Shown: one piece after another, positions 33,272-45,329 of the stretch
Layout: each line of letters begins with the position of its first letter
Numbering within the stretch: the first letter of the stretch is position 1
Source: Rhabditophanes sp. KR3021
Lineage: Eukaryota > Nematoda > Chromadorea > Rhabditida > Alloionematidae
Direction of reading: 5' to 3'
Length of the DNA: 64,000 nt
Assembly (NCBI GenBank): GCA_963281155.1
Contig: CAUJLY010000003.1
Coordinates: forward strand, 2,852,001 to 2,916,000
Notes under the pieces: model-generated
What the model saw: only the letters and a program-made list of their open reading frames with translations
What the model was told of the DNA's origin: nothing
Database searches by the model: none
Made by a program: the position numbers and the translations under genes

Positions 33272-36040
33272 TTGAATGTAAATGGATGTGATTAAAGTAA
33301 TTTGTCACGTTTACAAACAAAGTAATTTATCACAAAAATTATTTATCCTTATATTTGTCACAAAAGTATGTATCTTTTTTTAAAACAAAATTATGTATCT
33401 TCTATTTTTGTAAACAAAAGTTAATCTTCTTTTGTAATAATTATTTAAACCCTTATTGTTTATATGTATGTCAAGAAAGTACACTTTACAATTTTTGTAA
33501 TTTATTTGTATCTTAAATGGGAATTCCTAAAAAACAAATACACATCATAATGACAATATCCTTAATTCGACTACCCGACTACTAAATGTAGAAAAGGCTA
33601 TGGGAAGGCATCAAAATTAATAACTTTCACTGGATATTATTTGTCGTTTTTATTTAAAGGAACATGATTTTATGGTGATGTTTACGATTTGGTGCTAGAT
33701 ATCTTTAAGAAGAATGTGTCATCTATTGTTGTTCTGGTCAATTTTCATCCATCAAACTTACTACCATCAATGGAGGCGGCTAAATTTATTGGTTTATTTT
33801 GATTTTTAATTCAAAAATAACTGATCAAAAAAAGCGAAATCATTATTAAGATATTTGTGGGTATTATAAATGTTTTTGAATTGTGGTTAAACTTTTTACT
33901 TCAATCACTTTTTTGCGAGAAATATTTTGTATGAGATTAATTAAAGTTACACTTACAAATATGTATATACTTACCCAAATAGCCTAGTTGGTTGTTGGTT
34001 ATTGTTATTGTGTGATTATGATGATTATTATATGTTATCATTATTATGTTTATTGTGCGTGGAAGAAGAACAATGTCATTATTTGGAATTAATTTAATAG
34101 ATCGGCTTCGCTTTTGAATGTTAACCTACAATTTGAATCGTTTTTAATAATTTGAATAATTCTGATGTTTTCGCATATTTAGTATTTTTCGTATATACTT
34201 GATGTTTTTGACATTTTAAAGAAATAGTAAGATACGGTTGCTTCAATTGCGTATTCTTTATCCTTTCTCTTTTGCTAATTTGTTGACCCTCTATTATATC
34301 CATCTTATCCTCATTTTGTGGGTTTCGAATAGTGGATAGGCGTGTGTGCAATTGTGTATCAGTCATCTGAATCAAACAAAAGGAAGTGTCTCTTTTAACT
34401 GTAGAATGCTTGTAGGCAGCCGACTGGCTCTTCGCTCCAGGCTCTTTTATGATATTGTGGGGTACGCTCCACTTAGCCACTGGTCAAAAGTAGGCCATGC
34501 ACGACATTAGTAGGCAGTCAAATAGTAAATGGACATCTTAGGTGCTGATCGGCTGCTGATCAGTAGCCGCTGTTGCCTTCATTCCTTCGCTTCTCTTCTG
34601 CCCACTCGTATATCCTTCTTTTATGGATAAAATAAATGAACCGACTAAAAATATTGCTGCCCGTGCATGGTACATCAAGAAGTGAAAGGCGACTTCATCA
34701 TCAGAACAACCTGTATTTTCTTGATTTCACTCTTTGCTATGTTATCTGCTCATTGTTTATATGTACCTTTAATCCCATATATGACATTTATTTATCTCGC
34801 CTCTAAAAACTACTGCTAGAATAAACGCACAATTAAAGTATACATTAAACTATGTATTAAGTATTTATTCATAACACCCAAACAAAATAACAATACATAC
34901 TAAACGAACAACTATTTACTTCATATTCTCATGATATCTTTCGCCAACTAACCAACATCCGCTTTTTAGATGTGATAGTGTTCACACTTCTTATTTATTA
35001 AACTCTATTAAACCCCTTTTAAGGTAGTTCATTGAGTGTATGTATTGTCAAAAGTTAATTTACTTTTAGTAGCAACTATTGTTTCATTGCATTTACGGCC
35101 TATCACCATGAACTGCCAAACCATGACCTCGGCTTGTCTCTCGATGGTTAATGTTCATTTTAACCTATCATCCATTAAAACCTGTTTAAAGGTAGTAAGT
35201 GAAATTTAGCAATTACTCTAATTCACAAATTCATTCATGAATATTATCTAAACACATTGCCATGCTACAATTTCCGTTTGTAATTCATTTTTTATTGCAA
35301 ATATGTAATATAGTGCACACAAAAATATACTTTATAGGCCACTCTTTATTCTCTTTTCGAAAAAGAATTGCTAATTCCGCCAAATCGTCTTCGTTATATG
35401 CAGATGCGGTGGAGAAACGATATGACACAAGAAATTATAGCACACACGTACTTTAATTACTTATATCGCTTCTATTAATTTTACTCTCCCATTTATCGTT
35501 TGGCACCGTTCTTAATGTAACCTTTTACTTTTTAAAGACCATTTTTTGTATTCAGTTAGGCAGTGTCTTCATGCATAGCTACCCGGCTGTTTTGATCTAT
35601 ATTTAAGGTTAATAGGTAAAAGTCATTGTGATTTCTGATAGTAGTCGCATTTCTATTCATATAGAGGGCAGCACTTTTCTTCGTATCTTTCTAAATCTTC
35701 TTGACTATGATTATTTATGAATAGGGTGTGTGGATATAAAATGTTTTATCTTGACAAAGCGAAAGCGCAAAGATCTAGAAGGCTATAAGAATAGCCCCTA
35801 AATTGAGTCAATCAAGATAAAGAGTGTTAATATCTTTTGTTGCTATAATTTTGAACTAATATAATAGAATGTATCTAGGTTGTTCGATTAGATTAAAAAC
35901 ATTCTGATTTGACTTACTTTCGCCTGTGTAAACATTCTTTATTAATTTATTAAACATTCTTATTAATTTGTTAAACATTCGTTATTATTTTGTCAAACAT
36001 ATCTTACATTTGCAATACTTAATCTTATTTCTTTTAGATC
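33272..36040. other. Long intergenic region upstream of the zinc-finger gene
   Basis: About 2.8 kb. It contains diffuse repeats of TTATC/TTGTCAC words at 33295-33430, a patch less AT-rich than its surroundings at 34420-34620 with the palindromic stretch CTGATCGGCTGCTGATCAG near 34545, and a 22-bp array at about 35930-36000. A 119-codon minus-strand frame (34480-34121) lacks an ATG and is not called. This may be the regulatory region of the downstream transcription factor, but no element is proven. Confidence 0.3.
35930..36000. repeat. 22-bp tandem repeat, about three copies
   Basis: AAACATTC-type units start at about 35931, 35953, 35974 and 35996, directly before the TTTTAG acceptor of the zinc-finger gene. 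Confidence 0.75.
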
Positions 36041-39000
36041 ATGGATATTATGCTAAGCCAAGAGTCAAATAACACAAAGTGCTCGCAGAGTAACTCGCCC
36101 TCTCTTTCTAGTGATTCGGCCGTTCATTCCCCAGCTTCAAACTCTAATGAACCCGCTTCAATGGAATATACAGACGGTAATAGAAAAACAGTCTCCCCTT
36201 CTCTTTCGTCGTCCAACAAGCGCTGCTATTCTGAAGATAATGATCAATCAGATGACGGTATTGAAATTGAACGATCGTCACCACCAGCCAAGCAAATGTC
36301 ACTTGAATGTGCTCTAGAAGCTCTTGACAGTTTCCGTGCTAATTCAGAAAATAGTGAGAACAAATTTTCTCCTAATTCCTCGTTTGGTTATCGTGGCGAA
36401 TTAAAAAGGCCAGACTTAAAAGGTAAAAAAATGGGTAATAACTTAAATAACATGAATTTTTAAGGAACATTTCGCTGTACAATTTGCCAAAAGATTTTCT
36501 GCCATTCATCTTCTCTTTCGCGACACAGGATGCAGGCGCATTTTAAAAGCTTCAGGTGCACAATTTGCAACCAAGACGTGTCAAGTGAGTTTACTTCTTA
36601 ATATTAAAAAAATATGATGCCAAACGTATTAAAAATATGACGGATTGACCTTGTTTTGTTAGCCTGAGGGTACCTTTTGACCTTTGACGGACCTCTTATT
36701 GCTTTTAATCTCGTTAAATGAACTTTGTCTGTTACCGTTTTAATTAAAACAAGTCATCCAACAAATAAACTAGCCGTCCTATAAAAAGTCGGCAGGACAC
36801 ATAAGTGCATTTGAGATTGTAGTGACGTGCACATGAATATCTCCTTTATCCAAATTTGAAAATGTATAAAAGTGTATTATGTATGTAGTAGATGCACATG
36901 TTTTCTCAAAAATCTATCTTTATCCCGTACCATTTAAAATGTTATTAGAACATCCAAATAGAAAACTTTCCTCGGTCAACACTAAACTCTCCCCTTTTAT
37001 GGATGATCAATCCGTGTTTAATGTATCCACACACCACACCGTAAAATTCATGAATATGTGCGTGGATGTGTAGTACAAAAGACGTGTGTGGATGTGTAGT
37101 ACAAAAGATGTATGTGGATGTGCGATATCCATAGTGATTTGCGGATAAGTAGATAAATACTTTGATCTGGCTGCTTTTGGTAGTGCCTGGTAGCTGCTCA
37201 ATTGTGAAGCCAGATAGGGTTGACACGGACAGACACTATCTGCCTCAGGATAAGGATATGTATACTAGAACATTATTATTTTCTTTGAATTAGTATAATG
37301 CCACAAGCTTTCTTATTTTTCATTGATGCATTGAATTGTCGTGTACTATACGAAATTTACGCACATAATTCGATCAACAAGGATTTGCATTTGACATAGC
37401 AGCAACAACTTTTGTACAAATTTGTTCATATCTTAAGAAACATAATTATATCATAACAATATCTTTACACAATATTAAAATAATTGCATGTGTAAATCAA
37501 AAACGATAGATGATAAAGCATAAATGGAGCTAACAACATTACGATTTTAAATAGATTTAATATATTGGTATTAGAAGGTGGCCTGGTACTGATTTTATTA
37601 GACTTCCTTTAACAAAGCATCATGAATAAAAGTCTAAATTATATAAATCATTGCAAGCATATAAAGTCTAATAAAAATATTTATGATCAATTTGTTATTA
37701 TAATCAAATAACCATTGCATGTTTTATGAGGGTCAGTAGTATTTTGCAACACTTCTATAATATTTCAATCAAATTTTTCATAAGATCACTTTGTATTTTA
37801 CAACCAAATATTAGATTTGGCAACTAACTTTTACACTCAAAATCCAATTATTTTATCATAATCAGTTATATATTCTCCACTCAAATGTTATGAAATGTTA
37901 TAAAATATATAAAACATTATAAAACATTACAGTGTTGTTAAGATCAGGCATATTTTTAACATTATTGCAAGGACATATTACCGTTTTTGGAACATCTGTT
38001 CTTCCTTAGTTAGTTTCGGCTGATTAATAAAAAATGAAAGCAAATCCTTATATGTATATCCAAATAAGTAACTATAGTTACGTTTTGATATCCTATAGGT
38101 AGTAGATGACATGCTGACCGACCATGTTTTAGTTGATGTAGAATTTGCAATAGAATCGTTCACTAGGATTCGGTCTAATTGAGTAAGCGGCTTTTTTAAC
38201 AAAAAAAGTTCATTTTTTATGCTTTAGTGGAGGATACTTTACGAATAGACATGATTCAATTGTGAAATCTCATAAATTTTAAGTACTTAGTCATAATCAT
38301 AATAATTTTGTAGTAGTAATATTGTTAGTAGGAAAATGTGTGGTAATATTATTTGTATTTTTTAATATTAATTTTTTGTTGAGAGCACAAGTATATACTA
38401 CACTTTTTAATAACCACTCTTCATAACACCCCATTCCTCTTCATCTGACTTCATTTGCCTCATTTACTTCATTTGACTTTATTTAAGTATTCTAGGCTAA
38501 TTTGTCTTTATTTATCTAATTTTTTTGAAACTCACTCTTTGCAATTAAAGTTATTTGATATAATTATTTATGAAGAATAAAGTGGACCTCCTTCGAAACT
38601 ATTTTATTTGTACTACACATTTGTCACCATCATGTGGACAACGGTCTACGAGAGAACATCATCGAAGTATCGTAGTGATTGCTGACACTTCCGTAAACTT
38701 TAATCGTAACAATTTTGAGAAGCCTTTTTCGCACAATAATTGGCTTTCGCAGTGCAAAATTTAACACAAAAAATACCTTTCAACCAAAAAATGACGGCTC
38801 TAAGTGATCTTTATCAAAATAACCTACCAATTTTTGAAGTACCGGTTTAAGAAAGATAAACTTAGTTGACATATTTCTTTTGTCAGTTTCCATTCTCAAT
38901 ATATGCTTACGAATCAGCTTAATATGATGCTTAATAATATACTTATTAATATGCTTCTTGTCTAAACTTTGTACCTCAACTAAAGTACTATATTACATAT

Positions 39001-41872
39001 GTTACTCACTCATCTTTTTATTGGTAATCATTTATTGCCAATCATTTATCGTTAATCATTTATTGCCTTTTCGGACATTACCAAATGTTAATAAGTATAT
39101 ATCAATAATACTAAATATTGAAATATATCTTTTCTTATAGCATAATGGTTATTTGCATCTAATTTGTGTGTACTTATTCCTTTCTTAGACGTATATGTGT
39201 GTGTATTTGTTAGTTATGAGATAATTGTTTAATGAAACGTAAACATATGAAGCATTGTCCAATTTGACCTTTATGTGGAAGCATCTTATTTACCCCCATC
39301 CAATGTTATTATTTTTATTTAAACTGTTATAAATTTAGATGGTGCTTGTACAGACAAGTTTAATCATCATGATTGCGCTCTTGCCAAAAAATCCCCCATG
39401 GGCAGGTTTAAAAAAGAGAAACGTGTCTCGATTTTGTTTCAAATTGTTTTTAATGATGATCGCCACTTGAGTTGCACTCCGCGGCATCATGATCCAAAGT
39501 GTCTTCAAATTACCTAAAATACTTGTTCCTACTTTCCCTTTTATTCTTTTAGTCATTTCCTTAATAACAGCCTTTTTTGTTGAAACAATTTTTGATACAT
39601 TGCGACATTTCACTTTTCACCCGTCGGCGATTCTCTCCCTTTTCCAGCTATTCACTCCGGATCTATTATTTTGTTTGGTCAAGATACGAACAAATAAAAG
39701 TATCATTCTGATTAATACAGGGCTGGATAACAGCTTTTTGACAAGTTTCAAACTTTTTAGCGTATTTATTTTATGAAACCTTAACATTGGAATTTCTGTT
39801 TCATTCAAGGTTTTACCACACCACGCGTCCATCACTATTAAAGATTTGAGTTTTTGATCTTGGGTCAAGATCACATTTCATTTTGATTCACCTATTCCTC
39901 CTACGAATGACCATTCTAAACTAGACTGATAACGGGGCATTCTGCCAGCATCATGAATACTGACAACACACCACCACTAGATAACCAATTCTCAACACAT
40001 ACTTCCTCTTCTACTGTACTTTGTTCTGAACCAGAGAAGCGCAAGAAAAAGCCCTACAAAGAGTTAACTCTAGAAGAAAAAGTTCAACTTATTAGGTTGG
40101 CTGAGGATAATAGTGGACTTAGTCAAGCCTCTATAGCTGAGCGGTACACTATAGCCAAGAGTAATGTATGTCGCATACTACAACGTAAACACGAATACAT
40201 ACGTGCATATGAATCAGCGGGCTTTGCTGGGTCTCGTAAACGCAAATTGAGAAGTCCTCATAGTGAAAATAATAAATCCGTAAAGCCTTTTGATCTGACT
40301 TTCACACAACCTTTGGACCAATTTAAAGAGATTAATAGTGATTGTGTTGACATAAACAATCCACTCTTATTCGAACATAATCCTGGTATTCTTAAACCGA
40401 TACCCACTAATCCGTTTCCTACTAGTTTTACAATCAGCAAAGCAGATCCCCTTTCATTCAATAGTAGGTTAATTAACATACATAAAATTAAATAAACTTC
40501 AATTTAAAAGATAAATTTAAAAAAGATCATTTAAAAAAGATCAGTCTAAAAGGGAAAACTTCAAACTTTTTATTTTCTTTAAACAATAACACACTTTTAA
40601 TTACTCAATTTTTTCGCAGATAATGAAACTTTACGCGCACACATGTACAAACAGCATCAAATCTCACGGATGTTTATGTGCAAATGCTGTAACTGGGCCT
40701 TTCCTGACAAAACATCTTTACATATGCACGTTCAGGTATTACTTAAATTTCTTTTTTTCAATTAATTTTTGTAGGCAAAGGAGGAGGGCAAGGCGATTTC
40801 AGTTCCTGTTATCGGCAAGGGAAATCCACCATCAACATCCACACTACAAAATGCAACATCTCATTTATTAGGTTTATCGAATCATCAAACAAATGTCAAC
40901 ATCAATTCGACTCTTCCATCTTCGTCGTCTTTTAATTCACTCCATGGATTAAGTAATTTATCTGCTTCTTTGCCCCTTCAACAAGCATTTGGCTTGGGAG
41001 ACCAAAATTTGTTTCCACAACTTCAAATGATGCAAAATAGTAATAATAATGACCTTATCAACAAGGTTAAAGACAACATTTTCTTAACTTCGTTAATGCC
41101 GAACCTCGGATTGCAAAATTGGTTTGCTGCTGCAATGTCAGCTGCCTCCTCTCAAAGTGGATTTAATTTGTCTAATGTTGAAAATACAATGAATCAGCCT
41201 ATTGATATGGAGAAAGTGTTTGCAACGTTACATAGTCTTGAAGAACAAAATGGACAAGATAATTTGTCTACTCTTGAGACGATGGCATCAAATAAAAAAA
41301 ATAGTGAGCGCGACCAGAATGGAATGGCCGACACTTCTTCTTCAAACTCATCAACCAACTCTTCACCAGCCCCTATTACAATGGAAAAAAATTCAGCAAA
41401 GACATTTTTTAAACATGAAGAAATGGGAAATGATATTCCATTAAATATTTCAGCCGATGATAACTCGCACACACAACAAAGTGCACAGTGTAGTGGGGTT
41501 TCTCCTTCTGAAACAAACAGTAGTATTTCTCCATCCACTGATAATGGTTCTTCGACGGGGTGCTATGATTGCGGCATGCAGAAGAGTAAATTTGCTGTAG
41601 TCGAAAACAGATGCAGATACCTGGAAGAAAGAATGAGTACTTTACAAGCAGAAACACTTCGCTACAGCACGAGATTGACTGTAGCTGAATCATCTTGTCG
41701 CCAAGTGGAGTCTGATTTAAGAAGTCAACGCGAACAAAATGAGCTTTTGCAAAAAAAACTACTAGAATGTCAAGAAAAAAGTTTAGCCTTCATGCAGTCA
41801 GTCGACTACCAATCATCTTCATCAATTAATGCTCTTCTAAATGAGCTCATTAAATCAACAATCTTCCAATAA
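36041..41872 (+). CDS. C2H2 zinc-finger transcription factor with C-terminal coiled coil
   Basis: Nuclear DNA-binding regulator. Exons: 36041-36422, 36465-36584, 40620-40735 and 40775-41872, in frame. The N-terminus is Ser/Asn-rich with an acidic patch. Finger 1 is CTICQKIFCHSSSLSRHRMQAH. Finger 2, CTICNQDV...LRAHMYKQH, is split by the 4.0 kb intron. A third cluster, CKCCNWAFPDKTSLHMH, lacks a well-spaced second His. The middle is Ser/Asn/Gln-rich. Residues after GCYDCGMQKS form a heptad-like coiled coil (RYLEERMSTLQAE to LLQKKLLECQEK), suggesting dimerisation. The ATG follows TTTTAG, so an upstream non-coding exon or spliced leader is likely. I cannot match it to a named nematode factor. Confidence 0.85.
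37056..37122. repeat. 26-bp tandem repeat, about 2.6 copies, in the zinc-finger gene intron
   Basis: GTGGATGTG recurs at 37062, 37088 and 37114, with TAGTACAAAAGA between the first copies. Confidence 0.8.
39335..39874 (-). mobile_element. Degenerate Tc1/mariner-like transposase fragment
   Basis: One minus-strand frame runs from 39874 to 39335 with a single in-frame TGA at 39617-39619. The part after the TGA (KKAVIKEMTKRIKGK, then ILGNLKTL and ATQVAIIIKNNL) resembles the second helix-turn-helix of Tc1/mariner transposases, where TxxxxxxIxxRIKxNP is followed by sxrtvrRvlKxdL. No DDE/D catalytic part or terminal inverted repeats were found. It lies antisense inside the zinc-finger gene intron. 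The family call is from pattern only. Confidence 0.35.
39953..40495 (+). CDS. Nested CENP-B/Psq-type helix-turn-helix protein
   Basis: A 180-codon intact frame inside the 4.0 kb intron of the zinc-finger gene, on the same strand. After a Ser/Thr-rich start, residues 25-95 read KRKKKPYKELTLEEKVQLIR, then LSQASIAERYTIAKSNVCRI and LQRKHEYIRAYE. That is the N-terminal CENP-B/pipsqueak DNA-binding HTH found in pogo/Tigger transposases and their domesticated descendants. The second HTH and the DDE domain are missing; the last 85 residues are low-complexity. It may be a small domesticated DNA-binding gene or an alternative transcript of its host. Start and stop are clear; expression is unknown. Confidence 0.6.
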   Translation: MNTDNTPPLDNQFSTHTSSSTVLCSEPEKRKKKPYKELTLEEKVQLIRLAEDNSGLSQASIAERYTIAKSNVCRILQRKHEYIRAYESAGFAGSRKRKLRSPHSENNKSVKPFDLTFTQPLDQFKEINSDCVDINNPLLFEHNPGILKPIPTNPFPTSFTISKADPLSFNSRLINIHKIK

Positions 41873-42753
41873 TTAACTATTTAACTACTACTCTAATTTA
41901 TTATTCTTTCCATTAAGCCTATAGGTACTTTCACTAATGTACATTACCTTAATTTATTCTTCAAAAAATGCATAACATCACTGCCTTATTAACTTTCAAC
42001 AATTTTCTTCCTAATTCTGGCTGTAATGGATGCTGCAATGCTGATTATGGCATACAAAAATGAAGGATCATAAGTGACATCTTCCAGAATTGAAAGTGCA
42101 ATTATTAACTTATTATATCATTCTATTTATAACGCATATATGGCCGTTGTGTTCCCGGTTTTCTAATAACTAAATTTTGTAAAATATTTAATACATTGCC
42201 TATTTTATAAAATCTTTAATTACTTTGTACTATATAACTGACTTCTTCACTTATATTTAAATTTATTTATATAACTCATTTGATAAATATTCGTACGATA
42301 CAAACTTTTGAAACGTTATTTTTTCGTACATCATTTTGGTAAAAATTTTAATATATACTCTTTTGATACGCATTTTAATACAAACTCTTTTGATACAATT
42401 TTTGATACAAAACCCTAATACATTCTCTTTTGATACAAAGTTCTAATATATACTTTTTTGATTATAAAGATAATAGAACACATTGAAAAAGTAAACATCC
42501 GGTTAAATTCAAATGTAGACGAATAAATTATTTTATTGTAATCCAGTACCTTTGTTTGGTGAAAGTAGTTTTAACAAGTGAAAGTAATAAAAAGGTCAAC
42601 AATTACTTTTGAAACAAGTAAATTAAATCAAGATTTGTAAAGTAATTTTTTTATTTAAAATTACAATTCCTAAAATTATAAAAACTTATATCAAAACACG
42701 GGAAACCATATACGAAGTATAAAATGATTCATACTTTTATCGTGTAATTTTGT
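41873..42753. other. Intergenic between convergent genes, with imperfect repeats
   Basis: AT-rich. At about 42290-42465 the words TTTTGATAC(A/G) and CTAATACA recur at irregular 12-40 bp spacing, as a decayed tandem array. No gene supported. Confidence 0.4.
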
Positions 42754-43683
42754 TCAAAAGTCAGCAGTCATTGGAATCCAGTCATTCCAATAGTGGATTC
42801 TCATTCTTTCTAAAAATTGTTTCAAATTGGGGCAGTCGGAATCAATGATCTCATGGATTGGCATTTTAAACGGCATATAGTAGTTAATTGACAAGTGGCA
42901 AAAAACAGTAAAGTCTGCAGTAGAAGGTTTCTCACCGGTAAAGAACTTTTTATCTCCCAAGATAGCTTCTAAAGCGTGAAGGTCATTTTCAAGGACTGAT
43001 TTAATTTCCTCTGAGGTAAATTTTCCATAGCCGTGGTGGTTTAGTTTTTTCGCTGTGAGTTCTCTAAACTTATTGGCAACAGTGGAGACTAAGAAGGAGG
43101 GAATCGGAGCTCCAGATATGGTTGGATTCATGGCACTAACTGCATTATCTAAGATTTTGTGGTATTGTAATGCTTGGAAAGTACTCCCCTCGACCATTCG
43201 GTCAACAGCTCTTGAAATACCAATTTGTTCAGGAGTCAAACTTTCCTTGATATTGAATTCTTTTTTTAGATGTTCAAGAATAATCTGGGAATCCGCAACT
43301 TGTTGACCATTGAGCTCGATGAATGGCAATAATCCTTTTGCGCTGCGAGTTGTCCATGTTGGCATTACCTTATATGGAATATTGTTAGCTCTCAAATATG
43401 TCTCTACTTTGAAGCAGAAGGGCGACATATTAGGAGTTGATGGCGATTTCTTAAATTGATACAAATAAACCACATCTTTCTTCCAAACAGATTTATGCAA
43501 AGCTACTTTTTCTGACCTTGCAGAGGTACTTGATAATGAAGCACACAAATTAATATTTACTCTATTTGACAAGATCGCTTTTGCATAACTGCTAAACTTG
43601 CTAGCAATCATATCTAAAGAATAAGCCATTACTGTAAATATACACTTCCCAATAACAACAAATAACAAGATGGCTGTAACCAT
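42754..43683 (-). CDS. FAX/CDR-like GST-fold protein
   Basis: Homologue of failed axon connections (FAXC) and the nematode cadmium-responsive CDR proteins, membrane-anchored GST-fold proteins. ATG at 43683 (the frame is open a little further but without ATG) gives 309 residues. An N-terminal hydrophobic helix (about 3-19) would anchor it. The GST-N-like part begins at [14 protein letters not shown] with [20 protein letters not shown], then [11 protein letters not shown] and [10 protein letters not shown]. The C-terminal helical part contains [18 protein letters not shown] and ends RIHYWNDW. It is the last gene of a four-gene minus-strand run, 71 bp after the preceding stop. The substrate and any glutathione use cannot be judged. 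Confidence 0.85.
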   Translation of the reverse strand: MVTAILLFVVIGKCIFTVMAYSLDMIASKFSSYAKAILSNRVNINLCASLSSTSARSEKVALHKSVWKKDVVYLYQFKKSPSTPNMSPFCFKVETYLRANNIPYKVMPTWTTRSAKGLLPFIELNGQQVADSQIILEHLKKEFNIKESLTPEQIGISRAVDRMVEGSTFQALQYHKILDNAVSAMNPTISGAPIPSFLVSTVANKFRELTAKKLNHHGYGKFTSEEIKSVLENDLHALEAILGDKKFFTGEKPSTADFTVFCHLSINYYMPFKMPIHEIIDSDCPNLKQFLERMRIHYWNDWIPMTADF

Positions 43684-43754
43684 TTTGAGCAAGCATTAAT
43701 CGACAACAAAAAAATGTATCTAAATCATGAACTAACAATAAAATAATTTAATAT

Positions 43755-44039
43755 TTAACAGTTTGCTTCCTTGTACTCATTAAACTTCACCTTTTGAGCT
43801 TCATATTCTTTCATATTGATTTCATGTTGCAAGCTTAGCATTCTTAGTTTGACTCCTTCTTGTCGTCTAAGACGTTGCCTTCTTTCGTCATACATGACAC
43901 CAACTAATTTTAATAAATAAATGAATAAAAACGGGAAAAGAATGTGATTACCTATAGTCAATGCAGCAAATATACACGATCCGATAAATACTCTTTTACC
44001 ATATTCTTTTGTGATTGGTGGCCTTGGCATTGATTCCAT
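43755..44039 (-). CDS. PET117-like cytochrome c oxidase assembly factor
   Basis: Two exons joined by a short intron (GTAATC to AAATTAG, about 43906-43952), giving 79 residues: MESMPRPPITKEYGKRVF, a helix SCIFAALTIVGVMY, then a charged helix DERRQRLRRQEGVKLRMLSL. Size, single N-terminal membrane helix and the (R/L)x(R/H)(Q/E)GV word match PET117, an inner-mitochondrial-membrane protein needed for complex IV assembly. If the intron were retained the hydrophobic segment would double, which is unlikely. It is third in the operon-like run. The family is small and poorly conserved, so the call is tentative. Confidence 0.6.
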   Translation of the reverse strand: MESMPRPPITKEYGKRVFIGSCIFAALTIGNHILFPFLFIYLLKLVGVMYDERRQRLRRQEGVKLRMLSLQHEINMKEYEAQKVKFNEYKEANC

Positions 44040-44153
44040 GGCTATTTAGTGTGAAGCTAAAATTTAGTTAGTAAGGAGTATTTCACAAATTAAGATATTA
44101 AAGAAAAAAACTATAATGAATAAACAATTACAAGATCAAAAGACATTTATTTT

Positions 44154-45131
44154 TTAAAATGGAGGACAAATTTCCTCTCTAAGCTTTCGTAAGTGAAACC
44201 TTTTTTTGATAACTTCGATTTCCTCGGGTGAATTCCTTGGTGCTAATATCTTCGCAATATTTTTTAGCCTTTCCTTTGATGACAGTGTCCGTACATCAAA
44301 CTTTTTAGGTTTTTTAACCACCACTTCTTCAATCTTTGATAACGGTTCCTCTTGTTTATCCTCATCAATAGTAGGTACGACAACATCGGAAACGCTTTCA
44401 GATTCCTTAATCACTGGTTTTTCCTTCATAATATGAAGTCCGCCAATGTTAGTGTTGAGTTTTGGCTTAATTTTAGGTCTCATTTCTTCCTCTTCGTCGT
44501 CTTCTTGATGAAGCCTTTTCCTCTCGTTTGCCACGAGTTTATCTTTTACATTTCTAAACTCAATTTTTTGTGGCACCACCTCATCTTTCTTTACTGGATT
44601 CAATCTATTAATAAAATACGGCTGGCTAAAAGTGTTTTTGGCTAATTGGGCTTTGTGATATTTTTCTTCTTCTAATTTTCTCACTTCTTCTTCTTTGATT
44701 AATATTTTTTTCTCTTCAAGTTGTTTCCTATAACTAGCCGTAACGAAGACATCTTTGACGCCATAAATCGCTATTTCTGCTTCTCTTTCACGCTCAATCT
44801 TCTTATCCTCCGCAATACTGTTGGTGAGATGTCTTCGTCTAGCAGATTCTTTGAACTTTTCCATGTGCTTGGACTTTCTGGCTTCTTCGTTCCCAAATCG
44901 ACGTTTTGCATCTTCAACCCTCTGTGTATTTCTCTCCTCAACAAATCCATCGTAATCAAATATTTCTTCCTGAACAACTGGGACATCGGGTTTCTTGTAC
45001 ACACTAGCAGATGGCTTATTTACATCAACATCATCGTCATCACTGCAATCGAATAAACTAGCAGGCTTGATTGCAGGGGTTACAGAATCGGTCTTTTTAA
45101 TCAGTCCAAAGACCAACTTATTTCCTGACAT
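44154..45131 (-). CDS. NSRP1/CCDC55-like nuclear speckle splicing regulator
   Basis: 325-residue single-exon protein. The segment IFDYDGFVEERNTQ, followed by a basic helix and DVFVTASYRKQLEEKK, is the NSRP1 N-terminal domain order (YDYD...K...REREAE...FVTxAYKKKL). The C-terminal half is Lys/Glu-rich with QEDDEEEE and nuclear-localisation-like KPKK. NSRP1 proteins bind mRNA and influence splice-site choice in nuclear speckles. It lies 114 bp upstream of the PET117-like gene and 198 bp downstream of the RNF121-like gene, all on the minus strand. Confidence 0.85.
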   Translation of the reverse strand: MSGNKLVFGLIKKTDSVTPAIKPASLFDCSDDDDVDVNKPSASVYKKPDVPVVQEEIFDYDGFVEERNTQRVEDAKRRFGNEEARKSKHMEKFKESARRRHLTNSIAEDKKIEREREAEIAIYGVKDVFVTASYRKQLEEKKILIKEEEVRKLEEEKYHKAQLAKNTFSQPYFINRLNPVKKDEVVPQKIEFRNVKDKLVANERKRLHQEDDEEEEMRPKIKPKLNTNIGGLHIMKEKPVIKESESVSDVVVPTIDEDKQEEPLSKIEEVVVKKPKKFDVRTLSSKERLKNIAKILAPRNSPEEIEVIKKRFHLRKLREEICPPF

Positions 45132-45329
45132 AGTAACAATAAAATAAATAGATAACGTAGATCTTTTTCAACAAGCAACAACTTTTACAAAATCTTAAAT
45201 ATGATACTTTATTCCAATGTTTTTCTTGACGACTAACCATAAAATGTGTTTATTCAAAAATAGTAAATAACTAAATAAAAGCAATAAATAAAATGGTAAA
45301 ATTTAATAGACAACATTTTTATCAACTGA

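Noticed and set aside
34121..34480. 119-codon minus-strand frame in the region upstream of the zinc-finger gene
   Set aside because: It has no ATG near its 5' end, no recognisable domain and no splice partners that I could place; it could still be an exon, so it is only noted.
42754..43692. First thought: prostaglandin E synthase 2
   Set aside because: The GST-N part lacks the CPFC active-site word of PTGES2, whereas [22 protein letters not shown] and the C-terminal words match FAX/CDR proteins.
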